DNA of 64,000 nucleotides from Cerrena zonata (lineage: Eukaryota > Basidiomycota > Agaricomycetes > Polyporales > Cerrenaceae): assembly GCA_038087015.1 (NCBI GenBank), contig JASBNA010000035.1:124001-188000 (forward strand), read 5' to 3'. This document shows positions 1 through 13,366 of this stretch, piece after piece. The notes under the pieces are model-generated. The model did no database searches and was not told the DNA's origin. It saw only the letters and a list, made by a program, of their open reading frames with translations. Positions within the stretch are counted from its first letter, which is position 1. Each line of letters starts with the position of its first letter. Made by a program: the position numbers and the translations under genes.

Positions 1-95
1 CCCAAACATCAAGACGATCTGCGTCTACTCGTAAGATCCCGTCAAGCACGCACGAAGCATCATCCTGTGTGTCAAGCCCCGCACTGAGGAGTGTT

Positions 96-338
96 CTAGA
101 AATCTTGAAAGCTTGAACCTTGTATGTATAGAATCCCAAGAAGATTACTTCCTTCGGGTATGATGGGTGTGATAACCTGATAGGTGGTATTTTTTTCGGT
201 GACAGTATCAAATACCAGTTCCGCGAAGACCATCTTGTTCCTGCATTTTTGTGATAGTCTTCCTTTTACCACAATCCCTTTCCATTTCGTCTTGAGCTCC
301 TCTCCCATGTCCGGTACCGCAGCTCGAACGCCCCCCAA
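96..338 (-). CDS. Unrecognised ORF, possible 3' exon of a gene
   Basis: An 80-codon open frame on the minus strand has protein-like composition, including the stretch FAELVFDTVTEKNTTYQVI and a conventional stop. I do not recognise the family. No convincing upstream exon was found, although another open frame overlaps it up to about 459. It could be the last exon of a gene, a decayed gene or chance. Nothing nearby helps to assign a role. Confidence 0.2.
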   Translation of the reverse strand: MGGVRAAVPDMGEELKTKWKGIVVKGRLSQKCRNKMVFAELVFDTVTEKNTTYQVITPIIPEGSNLLGILYIQGSSFQDF

Positions 339-459
339 GCAACACCCTAACCATCATATCACGTAAAACCAAGCACAAAACGGAACCTATTTCTATTTCC
401 ATACTAAGCACAGCCCCGACGAATTTGCCTCCGGAGGCTCTACGCATCTGAATAAACAC

Positions 460-3400
460 TCACAGCCTTCTCATTAGTTATTTCCCAATTCCTCCCGTTT
501 CGAACAGACCGGACGTAATGTGCTTTCAAAGTCTTGACTTAGGCTGTCCAGTTTCCTTACATGCGTTCCCTGAAGTGAACGGGTCTTGATACCGTCACTT
601 CCTGCCACTATCTCACGCCCCAAATAGGTGATCTCTCCCTCTCCTCCTCCTTTCTCCTCCCATTCATTACCCACTTATCTAATATCTAATACTGTATCTA
701 AACCACTTGCTTATCCCTTCCGGAACCTAAACCGCACTCTCGTGAGCTCCGGTCTTCAGACTCCCTTCGTTGCGGGATCTCCAATCAAATATAACACGAG
801 CTTCTTTTTTTGCATTTAGGTTGTTTATGGTTTTATGCAAGTGTTTGGATTTATGAGTTGGATCAATGTTCAATTGGATGGAGCGGGTAGGTTATGATGT
901 TGGTATGATGTATCGGTCGAGGGAGAGATGATCATGTTATAGATGATTCTCGGGGACCGTTCAGGACTTGGTGGACCTGTGGGGAGACTCGGACCCGTCT
1001 CCATCAAGCAATCACTTTCCATCGATAGACCAACCAGGTCTCTCCAAAAATATTTTACGGTCATCATCCACGTTCATCTAATGGCCGACCGCGACTGGCC
1101 ATGGACGGACGAATGGGAGCGAATAGGAGGGGCCTGACAACCTACCTCTCACTCTCGTTCACTTACCCACTACCTCCTATCAAACCGTCGTAAAGTGTGG
1201 AAAACTCGTGTATACAGTCGCTCATAACCCAAAGACGAATTGAATTGTCGAACTTGATCAATTTCTGCGGGCGGTTGGGAAGATTCACAAGAGATTGAGT
1301 GGGTTTTGATGTCTCTCGTCTCTTGACGTTTTTGGAATTTGTAGGCGCGAGTGGAATGGTAAGTGTTATACTGTCTTTGTACTGGTGATGAAACTGATCA
1401 CGTACGCATAAAGTGACTATACGATTTTGGATAGAATGATGATGCAGGGTGGGTGTCGGGATCTGATACCAAAGTCTAAGCATAAGCAATTTCCTTTTTT
1501 GCTCTTGCTTGATTCGCCCATAACCTTAGGGGAACGTTGAGATGCTCAATGTTCACAGAGGATGGTGTTCATGACGACGAGAAGGTGAAGGACCAGACTT
1601 TCGTATCAATGACATGCTCATCAGGAAGCAGGGAGCTTTGTATCCTGGTTGACAGGTTTCAGACCGAACCTACCACAATCCCTACAACTGGTGTGTGCTT
1701 CGTCTTACAATGCACTCCGTGCATGTCCATGATGGTTTCGTAGTCTGTTTCGTTTTCTCGTACCTCTTGGTAACACTACTTCCCTGAACTCTGAGTTCAC
1801 GTCCGCTCCATGTGATCCATGTCTGCATATATTCGTACCTGCTCAGGGTGCGATCAACGATCTCGATCCACCACCCATTCATATCTTCCAGTCCGTAGAT
1901 CCACGCCATTCCCCGACGATACATCCACATGCCCTGACAAAACTCGACCCTCGGCGTTCCTAGCTCATCATCCATCTATCCCATCAAAATTAGAGATACA
2001 TGCATATATGCTTCCGGTCAACATGTATCATGCACCACACAAGGGTGGGTCTATTTTGACATTTATGAATGCGGTGCGGCGACTAACAGCTCACTAAAGT
2101 ACGTGCCTCATCTGACTCGGACGCGATCAAGGATAGACTTGGGTGACGGTCGAGCCACCCTACCCCTCTCAGGGCTTCTAAACGCCGTTTTGCTGTGCTT
2201 GTTCGATTTGTTCTTGGGTATCTTGTCAATTCGACTCCACTGGGGTCCCTTGGAATTTGCTGGTACACATTGCGTACCTTGGTGACATCTTCCATTGTTG
2301 ATGCATGATGTTAGGACTTTCCGAAGTCCTCGACTATTGATCAATCTACTCTGGGTGGGTTGAACGAGTCGTTCAGGTACAGACAACTGCAGCAATTTAC
2401 GAAGAACAACAACGTCTTTTTTTTCGTTCCTCTTTTCCTCCCAAGCATGTGACATGTGCATACATTGTGAAATATTGAAACACGATCAGACCTACTCGGC
2501 GACTTGCGTCTTGATGCTGAGTTACCGACTCCCGAACCATGCGTACTTGTCTCAATCCTATCTTCATTTTCCTTCGGCTTGACCCGCGTTCAAGGGGTTC
2601 AATTATGAGCTTTGGGTTTGTCCCGGGCGAAGAAGGACATCTCTTTTAGGTTAGAGGAATTCGAAGGTATAAGAATCGTTCGTTTCGTCTTCGTCCATTG
2701 TAATTTTTTTTTCAAGATCCACTTCGTCGTACTAATTTCTGACAACCTCGTATGGTACATGAATGTATGTATATATCCTTTACGTACGAAAGTCAATGGA
2801 ACCGTAGTTAGAACTGCGAATTATTTCGTTCTTGATCCGAACTCAAGTCTGTCCCTCCATATTCCGGATGCCAAAAACGGCCCAACATCTCCGAAATTGA
2901 CTGCGTCATGAGTCATTTACCTTCTATCCTTCACTGTCATGTATTCGGCTTCACAAGTACGACGTATGCTCTCTCTTGGCTTCAACCTTCTTGATCGGTA
3001 ACTCCTACCGCCGGTACACTGAAAGATGACACTTCCCCTTGATGTATGAAGGCGAGCAGATCCTCGGTGACGAAGACAGTGATGAAAGAAAGACAACTTC
3101 TCGATACAGACGGGATCAAGCACTGATCAAGCTTTCGACATTACATGTGGATTGAAGAATGTTAATGATTGATAGGAAATAACGTGGACTTGACGGTTCT
3201 CAAGCTTGCGAATATTTGTGTTCAAGACAATCCAAGATGAACTATATGCGCAGCACTCGGGCTGAATATTCCGGGTTCGTCGTGCTTCTTGCACATGTCG
3301 AGAGTCAACGTGTCCCTGCATGATATCTTCACCAAGTCTAATTTTCGTCCCTTTCTTATTGTCTCCGGGTCTTCCTTCATGTCAACCTTCCAACTCTAAA

Positions 3401-5400
3401 AAACTTCTGAAACGGAGACGCAGCCTAAGAAAGGCACTCTCCCATGCAACTACCATGCGGTAAGACATACCTCTTCCTTCCTCCTCAGCTGACGATCCTA
3501 CCGTACTCATCGCATTTAACACAGAGTCTGTTATTGTTATTTGCAAACAACGAGGCCTGTAAGCCCTCGCAGAAGAGGTCTTCTCCTACCTTTTCGGAGC
3601 CGACGAGTTCGCACAACTGTCAGCCAACGGACAGCCTCAACGCTTTCCATCTCAGGAAGTTCAGCTTTCGGCTTCTGTTGCACTGGTGTATGTTCTCACC
3701 AGTAATCACCTGCTATACCTTCTTGGGCAAGAAGGCACCCAGATACATGGAATGACACTGTTACATCGCCAACAGTGGCGACGAAAGGTGGGTGGTGGAA
3801 TGCCGGCGGTATCTAGCATGGTGGCCGTTCCTGTCATCCCAAACACACACAGCCTCGTCGTCACCATCGCCTCTGTGGTGTAGAGACGCGTTATTTGTCT
3901 GCCTCATTGTCAGCTGTCTGGTATCATCCCGTATCAAGGAGTCTTTTGCTTGACGATCGCAGCTGATACTGTTCCGCTAGCGGAGATCGATTTCGGATGA
4001 AGCATGATAGAGTTCGATAGGATCGGTGCAGACAGCAAACAATTCTCTACTCATGGACTGATCACACAGACCATCTTGCTGCTTTACTGCGGGTGCAAGA
4101 TGCTAACACGCAGTTGGGCATGAACCATGAGCGGCGGAAATAAACGTAGAAACCGCAACACGTCTTCATGTTGCCAATATCTCGATGGTCCGGATCTTGT
4201 CGGGAATTTTTGCCCCTCTCACTGACAGAAACTAGTGGGCATTCGTGATCTCCAGATGGTCGAAGGTCTATTCCGCCGGATTCGAGTGGACCATCATACT
4301 TTGGTCCCATTTCTGAGTCCCGTAGTGGCTTGAATGAGCTTGAATGTCGCGGAAGAAAAACTCCGCGGTCTCTTCGCCCAAGGTATACATAAATATGTTA
4401 CACCATCACCATGGTATCAAATGCACGGCCTCTTTAACCGTCGCGGGAGGATCGAAACTATCGCTTCATACTTGCACCCATACTCAGTCACGTAGGTTAC
4501 ATTGCCGGGATGTCCTCGATCGACGTGGCTGGGATACAAATCTCGCAGCTACAACTTTTGAAATTCAATATTGGCCAAATCTCCCAGCGGTGAGAGGGAT
4601 CACAGGTTTGCATCAATACACTGACCAATTATGTTATAGAATGATGACCGGAGCGCGATCGTGCTTGGAAGAGACGTGGGCGCGCATGTCTCAATCTACA
4701 CGGATATGTACGGTTTGAAACCTAACAAAAAACAAGCAATTGCTTGGAAATAATAGCTCGGTACCAAACTTTCAAGAAGCAGGCGAATTGACAAACCGAC
4801 ATACCTTTGGAATTTCGTTGATCCTGATGAGTTTTAGGTAAGACCAGACTGCTTTGTAGCTCCGACAGCTTATGGCAACTGACGGTGGATCTTTTGCGCT
4901 CGACCTCAGGGCGATGATGACATTGTGTCAAGGCTTATATGATAAGTCGCTACCGTAGAAAATGCTCCGATATGATCAACCCCAACTTCAGGTACATTTG
5001 GTATTGCCAATACATTTTCTCCCGCCTGTTGCGGACAACGAGCATCTGCATTAAATTCCTCCCGTGTCGTGGTCGCACTAAAATCTTCTAGCTCGGAAGC
5101 TTACAGATGCTAGGTAGCTTTGAGACAGCATACACTATACTATTGGGTGCAAGTAATATGGCCGTTCAATAGACTGTTGAAGTCCGATGTTCCCGAGAAA
5201 CTAACTAGTCCTTTGATCTTTGTATCTTCTACTAGCTATGACAATGTCATACTAGTGGCCTGGCCGCTTCATATACATTCTACGATCGACTGCTATCGGA
5301 CAAACTTGACAGTTAGGCCTTGGCTTCGTACTAGTCATCACGATATGATCCCTCACTTGACTCGGCTTGCTCCATTCGTATACGATGCCCTCCCTAGTCA
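460..5400. other. Gene-poor stretch, no supported gene
   Basis: Both strands carry only short open frames with frequent stops and no recognisable domain. I saw no paired terminal repeats, reverse transcriptase or transposase motif. It may be intergenic DNA or strongly decayed sequence. Confidence 0.5.
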
Positions 5401-5401
5401 C

Positions 5402-5408
5402 TATAAAT
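5402..5408 (+). promoter_or_regulatory. TATA box of the DUF6533-like gene
   Basis: The sequence TATAAAT lies about 50 bp before the proposed ATG at 5454. The spacing suits a fungal core promoter. Confidence 0.4.
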
Positions 5409-5453
5409 GCTCATGGGACTTTTATGCATTCAATCTACCACCTTCTATGGCAC

Positions 5454-6628
5454 ATGGCAAACGACACTGACAACCTACCCTTCCAACTTTCTTCTCAACT
5501 CAGTCATGAAACTTTGGCGACTACATATGTCTACGTTGCCGTTCTTACCGTTAGTACACTACTCGTTCGTTTTCTAGGTTTGACATTCTCCATAGGTATG
5601 GGTGTGGGATGCCTTAGTAACTTTTGGGGAGGATATACGTATGGTTGAGAAATGGAAGGTAAACCTGCCTGATGTCGTTTACTTCTTATCTCGGTACGAG
5701 AGATTTGTACTATCTCTTGATCACGTCTGACTGTTTCTGGCGGCTAGCAGCTTAACAACATGCGCAAATCTTATAATATCAACCATATCAGTCAGTAAGG
5801 AATCTTCGTCTCACCATAAGCAGTTGTATTGATCGCTTTATTTGAAAATTTCAAGCAACACCAATCTCGCAGTGTCAAACAGTAGCCGATTCCACAGCCT
5901 GGATCTCTGCCTTCTCCGTCATGTTCAACAACCTCCTCTTTCTTATTAGAATCAGAGGTGTCTATTATCGTAAACCCTGGGTATTGATCATATTCTCGAT
6001 ACTCTGGCTCACGACCCTCGTATCCTTCACGGACCTTCTGTCGTTTACTGACGTCAACATGGCCACAACAACATATTGCGTCACTGTCAAGATCGAAGGA
6101 GTCGTCATAGCTGGTTTCGTTGCAACTGCTATATACGATACTGCAGTCTTCTTCGCCATTTCACTCCGCCTCGTTTCGATTTGCCCAGGGAGATCCTGGG
6201 GAGACAAGGTACAAGAATTTATGTGCTCCAGGAGTTTGGCCACTATAGCGAACATTCTCTGGTCAACAGGATTACTGTACTATATGTGAGCAGATTTGCA
6301 GATTTATCTATAAGTACTACCATGACGTTCAACAAACCCTAGACCTGTGTTCACCTTCACCGTATTTAGTCTGGTGATCCTATCAATTCCATCCGTACCG
6401 GTTCCCTATAAGAATATGTGTCTCATTCCCGAAATCGCACTACAGAATCTCATGACTTGTCGTGTCTTCCGGGACCTCAAATTAGGATACTTGTATTACG
6501 ACCCCGCGGACGTCCCTACCCAGAACACGTCCACTATTCGCTTCGCAATACCACTGTCAAGCCCGCCAGACGAAAACATCGAGATAGGAGATTTTCATAC
6601 TACTGTTTCTATGAGGCAGGGCAAGTGA
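5454..6628 (+). CDS. DUF6533-type multipass membrane protein
   Basis: This resembles the large basidiomycete family of seven-helix proteins with an N-terminal DUF6533 domain; no molecular function is established. Exon 1 (5454-5549) encodes LATTYVYVAVLT. A 46-nt intron then joins the reading VWDALVTFGEDIRMVEKWK and VVYFLSRY, the typical DUF6533 pattern. Later exons at 5873-6285 (LLFLIRIRGVYYRKPW, then several hydrophobic helices) and 6343-6628 (MTCRVFRDLKLG, the family's usual motif after the last helix) are in phase through an intron at 6286-6342. The exon or exons between about 5690 and 5872 were not resolved. The protein probably sits in the plasma or an internal membrane. The next gene downstream is also a membrane protein of a basidiomycete-expanded family. 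Confidence 0.65.
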
Positions 6629-7960
6629 ATCTAGTCCTCGAATGTTCCGTAAATTAATTGGACGGAAAAGTCACTTGGGAGTGCTACTCAAGGTAAGTAT
6701 TGGGACTTTCCGAGTCTGATATTCTTGTCTCATACGCTAATGAATTATTAAATCACAGAAGGGGAGAAGCTATTGTGGCGCTCTGCTTGGACAGAATGCT
6801 TCGTACTGCGATTAATGTTTAACTGTTACAATGACAAGTGCTTCAAAGGATAATATCTATGTAATGATGGTATTAAAGCCCTGGTTGAAGTGCCTTCGTT
6901 AGTTATTTCAGGCTCTATGACATAAATGTGTATTATATTATAATGATTCCAATGAAGGAGTAACTGAGACTTGTACATCTCCAAATGTCCTTAGTCACTA
7001 CTACAACGGAAAAAAGAAAATATGGAGAAGTGAAAGTCGCGTACATATGCGTCTCGTGCTCAGCTGGTCTGTGCCACTCGATATCGCAGTACTTATCACT
7101 TCACTAGGATCAGCCAACCTTGATTTTTATCTTCCAGAATGCGCTTGATTGGTAATTCTTCCGAAGTGCTGAGTCCCAACCTGAGTTAAGAGCGTATCCA
7201 AATATAGCAGTTTTCCAGAGGCCTTTGCCAAGCACAACCAAACAAAGCTTTCAGCACAGCTCGGGCAACGTCACGCCTGTCCACTCGAACACTACGATTG
7301 TATATCTTCTCCTGGTACTATTCGTGGACTCAATGATTACGATGATAATCTCTCCATAGCCCCGCAAGAGTAAGAGATAAGATTTTACTCCTGCATAGAT
7401 ACCAAGTAGACTGATCGTTGTCAGTTTCATGGTGACGCGAAGCTTGGAAACACTTCATTACCCTGACAACATGTGCATTCTCAAGATGCAAGAAATTTTA
7501 CTCTGTAATTCTTATTATTTTCCTCACGAAAGAGATCTAGTTTCGTAGGTTCCCATCCTCAAGTATTGTGATCGCAATTCCGCGGACTATATATTCTTTC
7601 CTGCTACTTACCGACTTACCGCGGAGTAAGTCGATCGATGTAGTTGGAAACGATGACATCTTGCATGGTTAAATAAACATGATCCAGACGTTTTGCCCAA
7701 TTAGGCCGATTATTCGGCTAAGCCGTCAATCATGTCATCGGTGAAACCCTTCCTTTCAATTTTGGGAAGGTTTACTGACAGGAAAAGTTCTAGTGGTACG
7801 CAGCTCTATGATGATTCATCTAGTATTTTCCCTTGCCGAAGCGATTACTAAGGCTTCCATCCTCTATGTCTCTCTCAAGGAGGTTTGCCGATGGCTCGGA
7901 TGGACACATCCTGTACGATAACCTGCATATCATCCGTCTTGATAGGTCTCGTCGCATTAA
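6629..7960. other. Intergenic stretch, no supported gene
   Basis: No open frame of useful length or recognisable motif was found between the two membrane-protein genes. The right end carries the promoter of the DUF6534 gene. Confidence 0.5.
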
Positions 7961-7968
7961 TATATAAA
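7961..7968 (+). promoter_or_regulatory. TATA box of the DUF6534 gene
   Basis: The sequence TATATAAA lies about 70 bp before the ATG at 8039. Confidence 0.4.
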
Positions 7969-8038
7969 CACTCAAAGACAGTCATCTCATGTATACCCCC
8001 TGACCCCTCTCTCCCCGGTTCTCCACGACTTTTTAAAT

Positions 8039-10000
8039 ATGGTCGAAGTCAGTGATGATAGTGGCGTTTGTTTCACACTTGGGGCCGTCTTGATTGGGAG
8101 CATGGTTGCTGTCTTGTGAGTAATCGTAATCCGCCATGGGTTTTTCCTCGTTAGCTGTAGGTCCGCTATTGAGCATTGTTACATTAGTCTCTCAGGTTTG
8201 GTTTCAATGCAAGTCGCTCTTTATTACAGAATGTACCCTGACGATCGAATCGATTTCAAAATGACGGTATGTCTATTCTAAACTTATTTCTGTCAGGGTG
8301 CTCATAGATCAAATACTAGGTCGGCGTGATATGGCAAGTACATTACTTTACGAATGGCCTTCAAGGGGGAGTTGATCTGTATATGTCCCAGGATTCTTGA
8401 CATAATACATAGTATCATGATCTGTATTGCCAATTGGCTATACACCATCGATAATTTTGGGAACCAGGGCATTTCGAATACTGTCGTTTGGTGGGTAATA
8501 CTATCTTCGAGGTGTCTATTGCTAATGCTCTCTTAGGAGCGTTCCAGTCACCATTGCGCTTACCGTAATGATTGAAATATTCTCAACTTTTGAAACGCAC
8601 TGACAATAGTTTCTCATCACGTCAGGCATTTATCACATTCTTTGTACATTGGTTGGTTGATTTATGACACTGAAGTTTGTCCTGTTTTAACATATTTTGT
8701 AGTTTCTTTACCCACCGAATTCTATCCCGTAAGTCTCGAGCGAATGTGCTTGTTTCGTTGATAATAAACATTGCACACCATAGTCAGTAAGAATAACTGG
8801 CTACTTGCCACGCCAATCGTAAGTCGCCTCGTCCGTTCAGTTGTCTTTCTATATTGACAACTAGCAGGCCGTTCTTGCAATATTTCGACTAGGCGAGTCT
8901 GAGTTTACTCAACGGAATCACCTTTGGCTAATAGGCTGTGTATAGGTTTTGCTTTATGTTTGTTTTCACTCTTTTCTAACGAAACGCAATTACACGCTGA
9001 TTCCCTGTACTAACCGTTAGTAACAACTACGAAACTGTAAGCTGATAAAATTTACACTTAACTTGAACTAATCACTTGTATAGAATCACGATGAAGACAT
9101 TTTCGACATTCATTATGCAGTTTAGCGTGCGTACATCCTTCTATTTATTAACTGTTGCTCACTTCATCTCTGTAGTGGTCATTCACAATGGGCCTAGCCT
9201 TGTCGACGGCCGTCGATATTCTTATCGCAGCTTCACTGTGCTGGTATCTAAATAAAAGTAGAACTGGCTTTTCCACGTACGACCCGTTCCACATCAATCC
9301 TACCTGCCGCTTCTCTAATGATCAACTTCAGCATGGACAACATTATTGACTCTATCACACTATATACGGTCGAGAATGGCTTGCTAACTTGGTATGTTTG
9401 AGTACCACTATGATGTTCCAATGCTAACCTTCAACTATGTAAAGTCTAACCACAGTTATTTCCTTGATTTGCGTAAGCGTTTTGTTTACTCAGAGCACGT
9501 TTCCCTCTTCATTGCTTTCTGAAATTTTTAGTGGTTAATGATGCCACACAACTTGATTTTTCTTGGGCTTCATTTTGTGATAAGCAAACGTAGGTCTTTT
9601 ATACAGCCTCTTCTACGTGCTCTTTTACATACCATACCTTTTAGTCTATTCGAATACGTTTCTTGCTACACTTAACGCCCGAAACGGTCTTCGTGGAAGA
9701 TCGCGAGCTCAAACTACGGTTCGCTTACCAGATAATCTGACCCAATTCAGCCGGCGAGAGCCACATGTAGTAAGCACCACCCATATTCTGTACAGTATCA
9801 TTATAATAATCAGTGGTTACCTAGTCTCGTTACGATATTCACCCGATCACCCCGGTATGTGACTAAAATACTGCGTACGTTTATGCTCTCACTCATTGCC
9901 TACATAGGTACAAATTAGTGTCGAAAAGACCGTCCAGAGCAACATCTATGAGGATCTGGAAATGTCACATACGCAGAGGTATCGGTTTTCTACGCACTAA
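8039..10000 (+). CDS. DUF6534-domain membrane protein
   Basis: A member of the basidiomycete DUF6534 family of six- to seven-helix membrane proteins of unknown function. The first exon (8039-8115) encodes FTLGAVLIGSMVAV. Exon 2 (8188-8266) gives ALYYRMYPDDRIDFKMT. A 14-nt exon (8320-8333) gives VGVIW. Exon 4 starts at 8392 with ILDIIHSIMICIANWLYT. Later short exons give SVPVTIALT, AFITFFVH and NNWLLATPI. FVISK joins LYSNTFLATLNARNGLRG through an intron ending before 9642; this is the conserved end of the membrane domain. A cytosolic tail beginning VQISVEKTVQ ends at 10000. The intron after SPDHP does not keep phase with that tail by one base, so the last exon is uncertain: either the tail is lost and the stop comes near 9916, or there is an indel. 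Confidence 0.75.
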
Positions 10001-10432
10001 TGTTTCGTATTCAACATTGCTTTGTCGTATGGTCCGGTTGACATCAAGTTTATTGTCTGGATCCAAAATGTGACGACTCTCTTTGGAGATTGCCAGTGGA
10101 TATGGACACGTATTTATTCTCAGACATTGTATGATTGGTACACTCGGCATTGATATACGAGCCAAAAGATATCTCAAATTAAAATTCCTCGACGACATGT
10201 AGTATGCAATGTTTAATGTTGCGAAATCCAAAGCGAGGAGGGGAGGAGGTATGTCTAGTCTATCTATCTAGTTTCACGTCTTTAAACGAGCAATATCTCA
10301 TCCAAGACGATTATCGAACCTGGGATTCTGACTCGGATGTAAGCGAGTGTGGCGTATGCTACGTCCGGGTGACCCAGCCCTCATCTATGAACTTCATCAG
10401 TACTATTACACCCTCCGTCATTTCAGATCATT
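10001..10432. other. Intergenic stretch, no supported gene
   Basis: Only short overlapping open frames are present, without a recognisable domain. The stretch should contain the 3' region of the DUF6534 gene and the promoter of the BTB gene. Confidence 0.4.
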
Positions 10433-11476
10433 ATGAACGACAACACTTCTTCTCTGAGACTCCAGCCAATCGAACTTGAACCTTGTGCTAAACGTCGCAA
10501 GCGTGATGATGAAATACAGCAGCATGGTTTACTCTGGTTCGAGGACGGCAATGTTATCCTGATTACTGAGGATCGAGTTGGTTTCAAATTGCACAAAAGT
10601 GTCCTGTCGCTCCACTCTGACCTCTTCAAGGATATGTTCATCCTACCCCAACCGGTCGAGTCTGCCGAAATGGACGGCTGTTTCGTCGTTCACTTGCAAG
10701 ACGCCTCATCTGGAATGGCTACCTTGCTGAAACTATTCTATAATCACAATTCTAGGTATGAAATATTCCTCTTCTTCTTTCTTTCGACATATTGACTCAA
10801 TATTGTATCTAGCTATAGTGGAGCTGTGTCATTTTCCCTGATACAAGATGTCTGCCATCTGAGCCACAAGTATCAAGTCGAACGCTGGAGAGTCGACGTT
10901 CTGATGCGATTATCTCACTGCTATCCTCAAGACCTGGCTTCACAAAGGCACCCGCACATCGCTAATACCCCATTGACACTCCCAATTCACTTCCAATACT
11001 GGACGCTAGATTCCATGAACGTCGTGAATATGGCTATTCACTATGAGATGAAAGCCATTTTGCCCAGCGCCGTTTATGCAGCATCGCAAGCTTCGATGAC
11101 TGAGCTTGTACAGGGAGTTAGTGATGGTCGATGGGATATGGATGATTTGGAATTGTGTCTCAAAGCGAAAGAGATGTTAGCGTTTGCCACAGAGGAGCTC
11201 TTCCATCAACTGTGTCGCGCAAGTCTACCTGAGTGCAAGGGAGTTCCAGAGTCATCTTCCAGCTTGCTCGTTCAAAGTTGCACTCACGTACTAGCGAAGT
11301 CATGGCCTTATTTCCATGCTGATAAATCCGGCACACCCTTTTTTGTAGCTCATCATATCTGGTTCTATAGAATACGGAAGATGGTATGTTCCAAATGTCG
11401 TCCCAATTATGACAATGTATTTCGGCAACAGCAAGGAGTTGCGTGGAAGAGACTTGAAGATCTATGTACTATTTAA
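10433..11476 (+). CDS. BTB/POZ domain protein
   Basis: Two exons (10433-10755 and 10813-11476) joined by a 57-nt intron give a 328-residue protein. Residues about 35-115 match a BTB domain: a strand-rich start (NVILITEDRVGFKLHKSVL), then the usual SLHSDLFKDMF and a hydrophobic acidic segment before LLKLFYN. The C-terminal two thirds is helical (DVCHLSHKYQVERWR, VNMAIHYEMKA) as in the many agaricomycete BTB proteins that are thought to act as adaptors for cullin-3 ligases or as transcriptional regulators. No substrate domain is visible. The basic KRRKRD near the N terminus could be a nuclear signal. The family is greatly expanded in agaricomycetes, so individual function cannot be assigned. 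Confidence 0.8.
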
Positions 11477-11609
11477 CTGCGATGTTGACTCCTTTGCCCA
11501 AGCTCTATTGTATTCGGTTATGCAACGTATTCGGTATATCTGGGGTGTAAATCACTGCTATATGTATAATCAAAGGAACCATGACTTGTCAACCTATACA
11601 TTGCTTGTG

Positions 11610-13366
11610 TCAATACCATATCATTATACAAATCAAAATCTCACCTTCATCCCAAGCGAGATCTGACATTCCTTCCTCCTTTGATACAGTGGCATAATAC
11701 CTTTGGGACCGACTGACACAAATCTTTGCATCCTTGGAATAAACGTCGAATACAAAGCAATCATCCTCTCGTTCGACCCTGACGCGGAATACGACCGTTC
11801 GTAATGTGGTGGCGGCCTCCGCAATATGTTGCACTAGATCATCTAGCCTCTCCAACAATGCGGATATATGACTTCCCATGGGACCTAGGTCTCTCTTTCT
11901 CGCTAGCTCGTAGCTGTAAGCGTCTTCGCTGCCGTCTTCAGGTTCACTCTTCTCCCTGTCAGCCTCGTTCTTATCATCACTTTGTTCCCTGTCCTCGTCC
12001 TCATTCCCAAAACCCCAACATTCCGCAAAATCGGGATCGTCATGATACCAGGAGATGCCGAAATCGAGAAAGGTCAGAGGAAGCGGTCGAAGTAAGGCGA
12101 GTAAGTTATTCTATGGATAAGGAACTTAGTATGGCAGCGAGAAATAGATAAATTGGACGACCAACCTGGATGCCATCGACGCCAGTACTATCATTGAATA
12201 CATTGACACCTAGTGATAATTTGAGGTGTGTAAGATTCGCTTTCGCTCTCTCAGGAATGAGAGTCGGTAGATCCTCCACCTCGAGTTTACACAAATTAAT
12301 GGTAAGTGCTGATGGTAGAGTATCCTGGACAACGGTCTGCCACATCGAGATGGTACTCTCGTTCTGCAGACTATCATACGCGCTAAGATGTCGTACAGGA
12401 CATTGAATACCTGACAGATAGAGCGAAATGATACCTCCGGTGAGTGTGTCAAGGCGAGACCACGTATGAGTACGTTGTGTTTGTACATTATGAGCTCGTA
12501 AAGGATCGAGCTCTAAGCAGAAACCAACTAAATCTCCAAGAGACAGATTTTCCAGATTCGGGGCGCAAGCGACTAGAGGTGCGATGCGAATCATGTCAGG
12601 TTTGAGGTATTTTATATCCAGCGCCTTGAGTTGGGGATAAATGACATCGACCTTTTCCAGGATAGCTATAGTCACTATCAGAAACTCCAACGTGGAAGAG
12701 AAGTTTTGAAGAGTCTTGAAGAGACTCTGGTGCCTTGCGGTATAGGCCAATTCCAAGTGGAGAACTCGAACTGGCGAATGCATTGCCTTTAAAGTTTGGA
12801 CTGTTCGATCCGCAGTGTCTACGCCATTATCGCCGGGCTTGAACCTGATAGTCTTAATCTTCGGTAGAGCTGCTAGTGTTGGCATCAAGCCCTTCTCCAA
12901 CTTCAACCAACGCTCAAGGCCAAATATCTGCAAATACTCCAAATTCTTCAATTCAGCAAGAACCTTCGCAAAGGTTCTCAATACGCCAAAATATCGCTCT
13001 GGATACTGAGAGACGAGGACTTTGAGGTCCCGCACCATGGGGCCCCGAATTTTGGGGTCAGCCATAATAAATTGGCTGAACGAGATCATACGGGTGGGAG
13101 CTTCATTACTGTCTTTTAGGAAGGCCACATCTGTTATACTGAATAGTAGAAGAGGGAGGCCGCTATAGTATAGTGAGCGACAGGTTTTCATCATTTGTAG
13201 TAGATGTCCTTTCTGCGTCAGGAATCGCATTATGTAGATTAACACATCGGTGTTCAGGAAGGGATGTAGTATCGCATTCTGCTTGTCGCTTATATGACCC
13301 AAGGTGTTTAGATATTCAGAACAAAACTCAAGCTTTTACTTACCTGTCTTGCATGAGCTCGCTCAT
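11610..13366 (-). CDS. F-box-like protein with leucine-rich repeat-like body
   Basis: The model has a short first exon (13366-13344), a main exon (13288-12166) and a last exon (12110-11610), giving about 548 residues. The N-terminal segment (LNTDVLIYIMRFLTQKGHLL, then TCRSLYYSGLPLL) matches the degenerate F-box of agaricomycete proteins, which recruit SKP1-cullin ligases. The body has repeated leucine patterns such as LKNLEYLQIF, LEFLIVTIAI and NLENLSLGDLVGF, as in LRR-type F-box proteins. The last exon continues with FLDFGISWYHDD, an acidic low-complexity stretch and a final strand-rich segment. If the first intron is retained, an ATG at 13302 opens the same frame, so two N termini are possible. 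Substrate unknown. It is convergent with the BTB gene. Confidence 0.75.

Noticed and set aside
1..5400. Possible transposon relic
   Set aside because: No terminal repeats, target duplications or transposase or polymerase motifs could be found by eye.
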